Assembly: GCF_032854445.1 (NCBI RefSeq)
Contig: NC_088304.1
Location: 24,441,704 to 24,505,703, forward strand
DNA: 64,000 bases
Reading direction: 5' to 3'
Origin: Liolophura sinensis
Lineage: Eukaryota; Mollusca; Polyplacophora; Chitonida; Chitonidae
The position numbers and the translations under genes were made by a program. Below, in pieces: positions 46,901-59,000 of this stretch. Below the pieces are notes generated by a model. That model was not told where the DNA came from, did not search any database, and saw only the letters and a list, made by a program, of their open reading frames with translations. The number at the start of each line of letters is the position of its first letter. The stretch's first letter is position 1.

Positions 46901-49900
46901 GTAAGGCTGATGTCAGAATGGACATGTACAAGTAAGGCTGATGTGAGAGTGGACATGTACAAGTAAGGCTGATGTGAGAGTAGACATGTATAAGTAAGGC
47001 TGGTGTTAGAGTAGACATGTACAAGTAAGGCTAATGTTAGAGTGGACATGTACAAGTAAGGCTGGTGTTAGAGTGGACATGTACAAGTAAGGCTGATGTG
47101 AGAGTGGACATGTACAAGTAAGGCTGATGTGAGAGTGGACATGTACAAGTAAGGCTGATGTAAGACTGGACATGTTCGAGTAAGGCTGATGTGAGAGTGG
47201 ACATGTACAAGTAAGGCTGATGTTAGAGCGGATGTGTACAAGTACATGTAAGACTGATGTGAGAGTGGGCATGTGCAAGTGAGGCTGATGTGAGAGTAGG
47301 CATGTACAAGTAAGGGAGATGTGAGAGTAGACATGTAAAAGTAAAGCTAATGTCAAAGTTAACATGTACAAGTAAGGCTGGTGTCAGTTTGGACAAGTAC
47401 TAATAAGGATGATGTGAGAGTGGACATGTACAAGTAAGGCTGATGTGAGGGTGGAGATATACAACTGAGGATGGTGTTAGAGGGGACATGTACAAATAAG
47501 GCTGATGTGAGAGTAGACATGTACAAGTAAGGCTGATGTCAGAGTGGATGTCTACAAGTAAGGCTGGTGTTAGAGTAGACATGTACAAGTAAGGCTGATG
47601 TGGGATTGGACATGTACAAGTAAGGCTGATGTGAGAGTGGACATGTACATGTAAGACTGATGTGAGAGTGGACATGTGCAAGTGAGGCTGATGAGAGAGT
47701 AGGCATGTACAAGTAAGGGAGATGTGAGTGTAGGCATGTACAAGTAAGGGAGATGTGAGAGTGGACATGTAGAAGTTAGGCTGATATGAGAGTGGACATG
47801 TACAAGTAAGGCTGATGTGAGAGTAGACATGTACAAGTAAAGCTGGTGTTAGAGTAGGTGTGTACAAGTAAGGCTGATGTCAGAATGGACATGTACAAGT
47901 AAGGCTGATGTGAGAGTGGACATGTACAAGTAAGGCTGATGTCAGAGTACACATGTATAAGTAAGGCTGGTGTTAGAGTAGACATGTACAAGTAAGGCTA
48001 ATGTTAGAGTGGACATGTACAAGTAAGGCTGGTGTTAGAGTGGACATGTACAAGTAAGGCTGATGTGAGAGTGGACATGTACAAGTAAGGCTGATGTGAG
48101 AGTGGACATGTACAAGTAAGGCTGATGTGAGAGTGGACATGTACAAGTAAGGCTGATGTGAGAGTGGACATGTACAAGTAAGGCTGGTGTTAGAGTAGAC
48201 ATGTACAAGTAAGGCTGGTGTTAGAGTAGACATGTACAAGTAAGGCTGAAGTGAGAGTGGACATGTACAAGTAAGGCAGCTGTGAGAGTGGACATGTACA
48301 AGTAAGGCTGATGTGAGAGTGGACATGTACAAGTAAGGCTGGTGTTAGAGTAGACATGTACAAGTAAGGCTGATGTGAGAGTGGACATGTACAAGTAAGG
48401 CTGATGTGAGAGTGGACATGTACAAGTAAGGCTGGTGTTAGAGTAGACATGTACAAGTAAGGCTGGTGTTAGAGTAGACATGTATAAGTAAGGCTGGTGT
48501 TAGAGTAGACATGTACAAGTAAGGCTGATGTGAGACTGGACATGTACAAGTAAGGCAGCTGTGATAGTGGACATGTACAAGTAAGGCTGGTGTTAGAGTA
48601 GACATGTACAAGTAAGGCTGATGTGAGAGTGGACATGTACAAGTAAGGCTGATGTGAGAGTACACATGTACAAGTAAGGCAGCTGTGAGAGTGGACATGT
48701 ACAAGTAAGGCTGGTGTTATAGTAGACATGTACAAGTAAGGCTGATGTCAAAGTGGACATGTACAAGTAAGGCAGCTGTGAGAGTGGACATGTACAAGTA
48801 AGGCTGATGTGAGAGTGGACATGTACAAGTAAGGCTGGTGTTAGAGTAGACATGTACAAGTAAGGCTGGTGTTAGAGTAGACATGTACAAGTAAGGCTAA
48901 TGTTAGAGTAGACATGTACAAGTAAGGCTGATGTGAGAGTGGACATGTACAAGTAAGGCAGCTGTGAGAGTGGACATGTACAAGTAAGGCAGCTGTGAGA
49001 GTGGACATGTACAAGTAAGGCTGATGTGAGAGTGGACATGTACAAGTAAGGCTGGTGTTAGAGTAGACATGTACAAGTAAGGCTGATGTTAGAGTAGATA
49101 TGTACAAGTAAGGCTGATGTTAGAGTAGACATGTACAAGTAAGGCTGGTGTTAGAGTAGACATGTACAAGTAAGGCTGATGTTAGAGTGGACATGTACAA
49201 GTAAGGCTGGTGTTAGAGTAGACATGTACAAGTAAGGCTGATGTGAGATTGGACATGTACAAGTAAGGCTGATGTGAGAGTGGACATGTACATGTAAGAC
49301 TGATGTGAGAGTGGACATGTGCAAGTGAGGCTGATGAGAGAGTAGGCATGTACAAGTAAGGGAGATGTGAGAGTAGGCATTTACAAGTAAGGGAGATGTG
49401 AGAGTGGACATGTAGAAGTTAGGCTGATATGAGAGTGGACATGTACAAGTAAGGCTGGTGTTATAGTAGACATGTACAAGTAAGGCTGATGTCAGAGTAG
49501 ACATGTACAAGTAAGGCTGATGTCAGAGTAGACATGTACAGCTCAGGCTGATGTCAGAGTAGACATGTACAAGTACATGTAAGACTGATGTGAGAGTAGG
49601 CATGTGCAAGTGAGGCTGATGTGAGAGTAGGCATGTGCAAGTGAGGCGGATGTAAGAGTAGGCATGTACAAGTAAGGCTGATGTGAGAGTAGACATGTTC
49701 AAGTACAGCTGGTGTGAGGGTGAACATGTGCAAGTAAGGGAGATGTGAGAGTGGACATGTACAAGTAAGGCTGATGTGAGAGTAGACATGTACAAGTAAG
49801 GCAGATGTGAGAGTGGACATGTACCAGTAAGGCTGATGTCAGAGCTAACATGTACAAGTAAGGCTGATGTGAGAGTGGACATGTACAGGTAAGGCTGATG

Positions 49901-52900
49901 TGAGAGTAGCCATGTACAGGTAAGGCTGATGTGAGAGTGGACATGTATAAGTAAGGCTGATGTGAGAGTGGACATGTACAAGTAAGGCTGATGTGAGAGT
50001 GGACATGTATAAGTAAGGCTGATGTGAGAGTGGACATGTACAAGTAAGGCTGATGTGAGAGTGGACATGTATAAGTAAGGATGATGTGAGAGTGGACATG
50101 TGCAAGTACGGCTGATGTGAGATTAAACATTTCCAGTACAACTTCTTCAACAAAACTCTTGTCAGTAAGCTACACCTTCCACCTTAATTAACACTCCCTC
50201 CCCGTATTAACTGTAAAGCTGTTTTAAGACACCCACAGCACTAATATTGTTTTTCTTGATTACATTTTAATTCATGAGGTTAAGGTATATAATTCGGAAG
50301 ATTTATTTGTGTATCTGTTGAACTGTTGCAGATACAAAACTAAAGATTCGACAGAAAGCAGACGGGTCTCTGTCACGTGAGGCAAATGAGTTATTTTTGG
50401 ATACACTGAGAAACAGCAATCAACAAGGAAAATGGTTTCTATTTATAGGAACGTTGACCAAGCTCGGTGAGATATATATCTGTACATGAATACTGTAATA
50501 AACTTACTGTATAATACTGTAATGATACCAATATAAATTAATAATTGTGGAGTATTGTGGTGTAAATACACCTGAGCAACCACAGCCTTCTTGTTCTGAT
50601 GTTAATCAGGAGTTCTTCCGGGTTAATAGGATGAGAGATGTTAGAGAAATCGGATAAACGGTGTTGCATCACACGTGACGACCCTTGCAATGAATATGCA
50701 GGCTGTTTACGAACAACTCCAGAATTTTGCTTTATAATTGCATCAGTTGGAATTATTACGCCATTTTACCATGATTTTTGAAAAAAATTTGAATGCCTAC
50801 TTTTATGACATCTGTGTTTCTAAAAAGACAGCTAAATTAGTATATCTTTACTGGCTAACTAATTTGATAACTTTGATGGTGAGAGATTAACTACGGGGCA
50901 TGATTCAAAGCCATACCGTCAATCTAAATGAATAGTGTCACATAAATCAATGGAATATAAAGACATGAGAACACGAATTAATGTTTCTAGGTTACGAGCT
51001 GCTTAGGGACATTCTGACCTCTGAAGATCCAGACATTGCTGAAATCGAGCGCATTGAGAGATTCCTGGAATATTTAACGCCTGTGATAAAAACGAAGGTT
51101 GCTCCAATTCGACTTCTGTCTGCCCTTGTCAGAAATGGGTATTTAGATCGTCATGACAAAGAAAACATTGAGCGTGTTTGTAATAATCAAGGCGATATAG
51201 CGGGTACGGAACTATTGCTGAGTCGTGTCCAGCGATTGAAAATAGATGCGTGTTCTGGCCTTCGGGATGCCTTTCTAGAAAACAACATGGAAGGTGTTAT
51301 TGAGCAGATGAGTCAGTCCTACGCAGGTTGGTGTTATTAAATACTTATGTATTAATTGTCTTAATTTTCCAGGCTAGGGTTATCATGTAGATCAGTATTA
51401 ATTATCTGTGAATTGTAGGTTTTCGCCACGTTTTAAGTTTCCAGGCTAGTATTATTATGTATTTCAGTATTAATTACCAGTAGACTGTATGTGTCCGCGT
51501 CGTCTTAAGTTTCCACTTTAATGCTATGGTGTTATTCAGTATCAATTACCAGTGGACTGTAGGTTTTCGCCTCGTCGTAAGTTTCCAGGCTAGTGTTATT
51601 TTGATTTATTTATTTTATTCATTTATTTATTTATTTATTTGATCGGTGTTTTACGCCGTACTCAAGAATATTTCACTTATACGACAGCGGCCAGAATTAT
51701 GGTGGTTGGAAACCGGGCAAAGCCCGGGGCAAACCCACGACCATCCGCAGAGTGTTATTTTGTAGTTCAGTACTAATTACGAGTACACTGTATGTTTTCA
51801 CCTCGTCGTAAGTTTCCAGGTTAGTACTGTTGTGACCTTTAATATTAATTGCCAAGTGTAATGTTAATGAACAGTTTTCAGATATTTTTTCTGTGGCCTT
51901 TACGATTTTAATTGAAAATTTACACCTATAATTCATGTCCTGTAAAAAGTTCGAGTATGCTGATGAGCAAAGAATTTTTGTCTCAGTCATTTTTACGCAG
52001 TATGTGTATTGCACAGTTTTTGCATTTGTAATCAACCCTCTCCTTTAAAGGAGCTCTAAATATTTTTCAGTCTTTATAAAATTTGGAATAGTCGTGGGCT
52101 TCCTTATGGCTCAGTTCGGTTTCCTCCCACCACAATGCTGGCCGCCAAAGCTAAATAGTACTGAATGAATGCGTCGAAACAGACATTCGCACACCGGCCG
52201 CCTACCAAAATGGATTTTTTGATTGATTTATTTATTTGATTGGTGTTTTACGCCGTACTCAAGGACATTTCACTTATACGACGGCGGCCAGCATTGTGGT
52301 GGGAGGAAACAGAGCAGAACCCGGGGAAAACCCACGGCCATCCGTGGGTTGCTGACAGACCTTCCCACGTTCGGCCGGAGAGGAAGCCAGCATGAGCTGG
52401 ACTTGAACTCACAGTGACCGCATTGGTGAGAGACTCTTTGGTCATTACGCTGCGCTAGCGCGCTAACCCACTGAGCCACAGAGGCCCCTACCAAAGTGGA
52501 CGTTCCGGGTTAAGAATCGCAAGGCCAATTCCCAAAACGACGTTTAACACAAACTACCAAAGAACTAAGAAAGTATGTAAAATAGGACAAAAAATAGGAC
52601 GGATTCATGGAAAGAGAAGCAGTCAACCGTTGTCTGTGATGTAGGAAAAATGGAAAGTATGTTCTATGCGACTGAGTGAAATCAGTATTCAAACGGTGTA
52701 CCATGGTAGTATATTAGTTATGAATATTAATTATGTATTATGTATTAATTATAATAAAATATCGGTACGGCGTAAAACATCAGTCAAATAAATAAGCAGA
52801 TAAATAAAATTTGGTGGGCATCTTAGATCAGGGTTGGAAATCAGCTGGATTCGCCGATAAGTTTGTCATGTTTAATGATTTCCTTGATTCTGATTGGTCT

Positions 52901-55900
52901 GTGGATCCGGTTTTCTGTACTTTAGTCACATCGTCCAAACGAATTCAAGGAAAATCCTGACATTCAGACGCACCATTGAGTGTGTAATTATCAGCAAAAC
53001 TCTTTTCTCTTTTTCATTTTGGGAACATTTTAAAGACAGTTTTTGACTAAACTCATTAACTTACGAAGACACACAACCAAGGAAAAACAAGTTGGAAATC
53101 TCACTAATACCTCACTATTACTTCAAGTTCATATCAAAAGTCGCACATAAATGAGAAGTCATATTTTCGATCACACCAGGCCGTGCCCGGGAAAAAATCC
53201 ACGACCATCCGCAGGTTGCTGGAAGACGTTCAGACGTACTGACGGAGAGGTAGCCAGCATGAACTGGACTTGAACTCACTGTGACCGCATTGGTAGGACG
53301 CTCCTGGGTCATTGCGCCGCGCTCGCTTGCTCACCTCCTCGACCACGGAGCCCCCCCTCCCCCTAAATATATTGGTTTGAGGAGTACCACTTAAGTTGTC
53401 CTCTACACCTGAAGACTCACTGATTGTGGACTAGCGCCATTTTCTTTTGTTGAACACAGAATTTCTGGAGCAAGAACAAGGTGATGGGGTTTCAGCTTTG
53501 TCTACATCATTTAGCAGATTGGGTCTTGCTGGCTCATTCAGAAGGCGATCTGGCCTTGGGAGCGGCGAACTATCTGATGAGGAGGAAGCCGCATCACCAC
53601 CAGGTCTGCACCCATTACATCAGGCGATGTAGGAGTTTGTCTAGTTAATTGCTTATGAGATAGTTTAGAACATATTTACCATTGCCATGTCCACCATTTT
53701 TACACTGGCGTTATATGTAGACTTTACCAAAAGCAATTGTTAAACTCAAATCTGACGTGACAATCATACAGTAAGATATCTGTGTAGTGTCGAATCTGAA
53801 AAATATTTATGTCTACCAGTATTAATTATAAAGATGACGGGAGTGGCGTGGTGTATTTCTTAGATAAATATCGCTTGTTAATATGTAGTGATTAACTTAA
53901 GTAAATTAGCTTTATTTAAAAGATTGTAGTCCGTCGACCATTGATCGTGTTGCGTGAGAGACATATCAGCTGGTCTTACGCGCTTTTCTTCAAGGAAAAG
54001 AAAACAGTCGCAACCAGGAACCTTACCTGTGTCGAAAATATTTGTCCATAAAATAAGGTCGTTTTTTAATGTTACAAGCGAGTTAAAGACTATCTGACTC
54101 TGTCAGTGAAAGAAGAACAGCTGCTAATAGACAAACGTAATTTTGCCTCCGATGATGGTTGAGACCACTTCAGCATTCAATTAATACGTCACTTATCCTC
54201 CTACAAAGGATACACGCTAAAAACAAGTGTTTAGTTCATAAACATATTTCTGGTGTTTATTCATAAAGATAATGTGTAGCAAGTAAAGAGATGTATTTAT
54301 TATAGCAAACTTGCGATATATCTGATTACTTATTAGTGGCATTGACACTTTCAATAAACCAACGTCGTAAAACACCAAATGTGACATTTGCTATGTAAAC
54401 ACGTGGCATTTGCTGTGTAAGCATAATAAACCCATCACTGTAACTGCGAAACATAATATTCATGAATAAAAACCAGAACGGTTTTGTAAACTGTAACAGG
54501 AATATGTTTATGAGCCAAACAAATACAGTGTGTACTGTTTCTGTAGTCGAACGGAAAGTCCGTGATCGGAAACTATTTTGGATGATGGAGGTTGGTCTAG
54601 TATCTCCTTATGGTTTAAATGACAATGTCACCTGCATATGTATTGGCAGTGTCACATCCAGTAAATAGCACTATTCCAGCAGAATACAACTGTTGAAATG
54701 CACGCCACGATGTCAGTGCGTCCATGGCAGATGGAAGTTTCATAAAGCCACAACCTACAGCAACGTAACTGTGATGGGCTTGCTAGATTCGTCTCAAGCA
54801 ACAAATAGCATTTATTTTCTACTGTTTTTGATTTTATCGACCCGTCAGAACAGTTCAAACGGCTCAAAATAGACTGTTCCTAAAACTGATGTACCATCAC
54901 ATGTGTGTTGAGCTGCTACCAATTTTTAAAACGATCCAGAAGTTTGCCATGCCGTGCCGAATTATTTTAACATACAACATACACTTTTTGGATTTACCAA
55001 AAAGCAAAAATCCCCATGCCATGTATGCTTTATTGTGAGATCAAGAGAATGTAAGGTTGTAACTAATCTCTGTGTCGAAACACACATTCCCATACCTGCC
55101 GTCAACCAAAATGCACCCTCTGCTTCAAAAATCACAGTGTCATTTCCCAAAACGAGTTTTAGCAGAAATCACCCAAGAATTAAGACAGTACATAAAGTGT
55201 CAAATTAGGAAGGAATCGTGCACAGAAAAGCAGCCAACAATATTCAGGAATACCGAAAAGACGTAAGGAATGTTCAAGGCGAATGAGTGAAATTAGTATT
55301 CGAATCATGTACCATGCCAGTATATAAGTTGTTGATAATGAAAATGTGTATCCCAGTTGCGGTTTGATTGCAAATGGTCATATATCCAATATAGCAATCA
55401 AATGCAACACGATGAACACGTTGCCTCTAGCCTTGGGTTGGCGGAATTTGACACTGTTATGAAGCACAACTGTGAACGCTCTGTCCATATTTGCTTAGGA
55501 AATTTAGAGTGGAAATTATTTCAAAAGTTGATTTTGACTTTATCACTGTTCTTGTGAAGACACCAAATAATATGGTCTTTAGTAATATAAAGACGAAATT
55601 ATAGAGTCGTCTTTTCCTTTACACTGATTTACAGAAAGATCTCGGTCACCAACGCTGTGCGAAGCAAAGAATCTGACGCTAATCGATTACCAACAAGAAC
55701 TGTATTCTGTCGTGCCAAGAGACAAGAACACGGTGATTCTGTGTCCAGCGAAAAGCGGAAAACGTTTTGTGGCTCTGAAAGCCATCAAGGTGAGCCACTG
55801 GGGAATTGAGCACGGCTGTCGCCTTGTAAGATTCGTCGTCTCAGGACACATCTATAGTTTTTGCCACTCACCCCACTTTGTTCAAAAGGTACTGTTCATG

Positions 55901-56033
55901 AACATTGAATATGAAGTCAACAGGAGAATTTCACGTTTATCTGCATATTTCTTTGGTCTTGAAATCAGAAATTATTGTTTTAATAAATGAATTCACGAGG
56001 TCTTTTTTCTTTCATTCTCTTTTTAGTTTTTTC

Positions 56034-56067
<34 letters not shown>

Positions 56068-59000
56068 TCTATGAATAATATCCGTCTTTCTTTTTGCTTT
56101 GCTTGTTTCATAAAGGAACATTTATCCCTAGCCGGCAACCCGGATGGAAAGGTTGCATATCTGGTGACAAGGTCATTCTTGGCGGAGAAAGTTTTCCGAA
56201 GATGTCAAGTCTTTCTCAGCGACATTCCTTCTGCTAAAATGGCAACACTTTCGCCTGGTGACCGTTCATCCAAATCTTTTAAAGAAAAAAGCGTACTGAT
56301 CGCTAAGGCGAAACGGTTTGAAAATGAGCTGAATGAAGAGTTGGTTAAATGGACAGATTTCTCCTTAGTGATTTTGGAATTAGGAGTCGACTACTACGAA
56401 AAACGAAACCACGTATATAAGGAAATCATGAAAAAGTATCACCAGCTGAGACAGTCCTTACAGCAAGCCCAACATTTGCCTCAGGTATTTTGTGCTGACA
56501 ATAGCTCGGTTGGCAGGATAAAAAAAGAACAAGAAGAAACCACATTAAAAGTCTTTCCGCATCTTTTTCCCAATTCCTTTATTCTTGAGACAAGGAAAAC
56601 CTACGGTAGCTTATGTGGCCCAGAAATCTCCTACCTTAAATACTGCAGCACTATTTGCGCGTGTGAAAATAACAGATAGTGATTTGCAGGCATTTCAATA
56701 CAGACGTTGAGAAATGTGGTTGAAGTTTCGGTGGTGGTATCACCAGAGTTTCCAGCGTGTAAAACAGTAGATTTTTAGTAAATACTTTTCTCTTCTGTGT
56801 TCTTTCCTGATATGACATCTTTTTCTCTAATGTTGTAAATTATTCTTGCTGTATTTGGAAAGATACTCGTATTGTCGACGTCAATCTGTGGGGAATCCTT
56901 TTTGGAGGACCTCTTTCGTACAGCAATGGAAACCTGTGCAACCTTCGATATTCATGCTGTTGCTCTGGTTCGAAAGTGCGTAAATTCTTTACGACAGCAA
57001 GTCTCCATTCCCCTTATGGGTAAGTCATCAGATACAAAGAGCTATGTTAGAGAATGTCAAGGTCAGGGAATTAGTTTGGTGGTTTGTGGTTTTATATAAA
57101 GGTTAAACACCATCAGTGGCTTAAATGAACGACATAGGGTGACTATACATGTCCTAAGAACACATGTAAGCCATTTTAAGTGAAAAGCCGACGTTTTTCT
57201 ATCCAGTCGAAGTGAGGGTATATATATTATGTATTTATTTTTTCTCTAGAAAGTACAAGAGCACCGCAAAAACAGGACCGCGGTTTTGACAGCCTGATTC
57301 ACGAGCTTATCTCTCGTGTAGAAGGGGACATGAAGAAAGTCTATCAGTCCAACAGTAAGTTATCGAAATATTACTGTAATCAAGTGCTAATTCCAAAACG
57401 AGGCTGTAATAACCTAGCTGGTCACAGAATGCAGCCTTGAAGATGCATTGTGAGAAGTATGACGTCACAAATCATGATATCGTCTGACAGCTTAGCCCTA
57501 CAAATGAATGAATGACCGTAGTGCCGAAGGTGTAAAGGACTTACCTTTAACAAAGTACTGACGTCACCAAGGTCCACAAGCGGCAAAATGCAGAGAAAAG
57601 TTAATAAATTTTACATACAGCTTACTCTGTTACTGCTGCCGCTTGATTAAGAGATTTCTTAGGTATCTGGTATAGGACGGTAGTTTTGCTCCGGCCACTC
57701 CGGTTTTCTACTAAACATAAGCCTCTCCGTCGTTAAATATAAGGAGACCATTTCTGAAAAGAAAAAAATATAAATACATACGTACCGGTAATATACCAGC
57801 AAAAGATCGTTAGTATATCTACCGGTTTCACAGCCACTAACGATATGTGGAATTAAGTAGTTGGTGAATGCAGAATTGCTGTGGCAATTTCATTAAACCG
57901 AAAGTTTCTTCACAGCTTGAACAATTGGAGAAAATGCCCACTTTATGTCACGCTGTCACGCATGTCACATTCTTAGCTCTGCTCATCTGTCTCTTGTAGA
58001 AATGCCTGCTGGTCCAGACCATTCCGGAACCAGAATGGCTGAACTGATATCTCCTCCCACAGGTAGAACCTCGGTGAAGTACATGACATGGCTGAAAACG
58101 AACAAATCAACACTTGGATATGCATCAAAGGCAAAAGGCTGTAAACACGCTGGATTCTTTTTGAACTGTTTGAAACTAGCCACGGTATTTATTTAGCTAT
58201 ACAAATGCATGTTCGTAGAAAGATAATCACATGTACACTGTAATCTTATGACTCTTTTTTTAGCTCACCTGTACAAAGTACAGGCGTAGCTTATGCCCTA
58301 ACTCGAGCGTCGACGTCGGTGTAGGTGTCCAATAACAGTGGAAACAATTAGTAAAGGTGTCGCAGAGGTGTCACTATCGCAGAGGTGTCACCATCGCAGA
58401 GGTAAAACTGTAAAGAAATGGCTTGTTCAACTCCCAACGGTGAGTGTTGTAAAAGTACAACATATATACAGTATACAAAACAATGCAAATAACAAAATAC
58501 AGTATATAGTTTCTCACGGAGCTCAGCGCGCGCACACGGAGTTTTAATGAATTCCTCAAATGAAAGGACCGGGCCCCGACAGCACAGTTGCTAGAGCGTC
58601 CGCTTCAGGAGCAGTAGATCCAGGATCAATACTGGGTCGAGTCACACCTAAAACTAAAAGAGGAACTTGTAACTTCCTCGCTTGGTGCTCAGCACGAAGG
58701 GGATAATGCAACGACTTACCTTTGGTATGTCGTCTCAGTGAAGCAGCACTAGATAAAAGTGCGGTGGAAATTCGCCCTGCAACAAGGAAGCGCATTATAT
58801 GACTGACGTTAAACCCCAAGCACTCAGTCACTCACTCACTCAAATGAAAGGTAATAATGGTATCCAGGTGACAACCTGTCGTACTCTAATGCACACCGAC
58901 GATGGTTTGTATCAAACCTCACTGCAAGCCACACTCTTCCTTTCAAAACTGGTTAGGTAAACCCACAAGTCTATGCCGGGCATTAAGAGTTTAGTCCTTG

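Noticed and set aside
41005-50135. CRISPR-like array (regular repeats near 30 bp)
   Set aside because: Units are directly adjacent with no unique spacers, in eukaryotic intron sequence.
40897-50153. Many minus-strand open frames of up to 345 codons with MSTLTSALLVHVHSHISLTC-like repeats
   Set aside because: They are translations of the 31-bp satellite. Three units make 93 bp and restore the frame, so all three frames stay open by repetition. No splice sites, start context or non-repeat domain.
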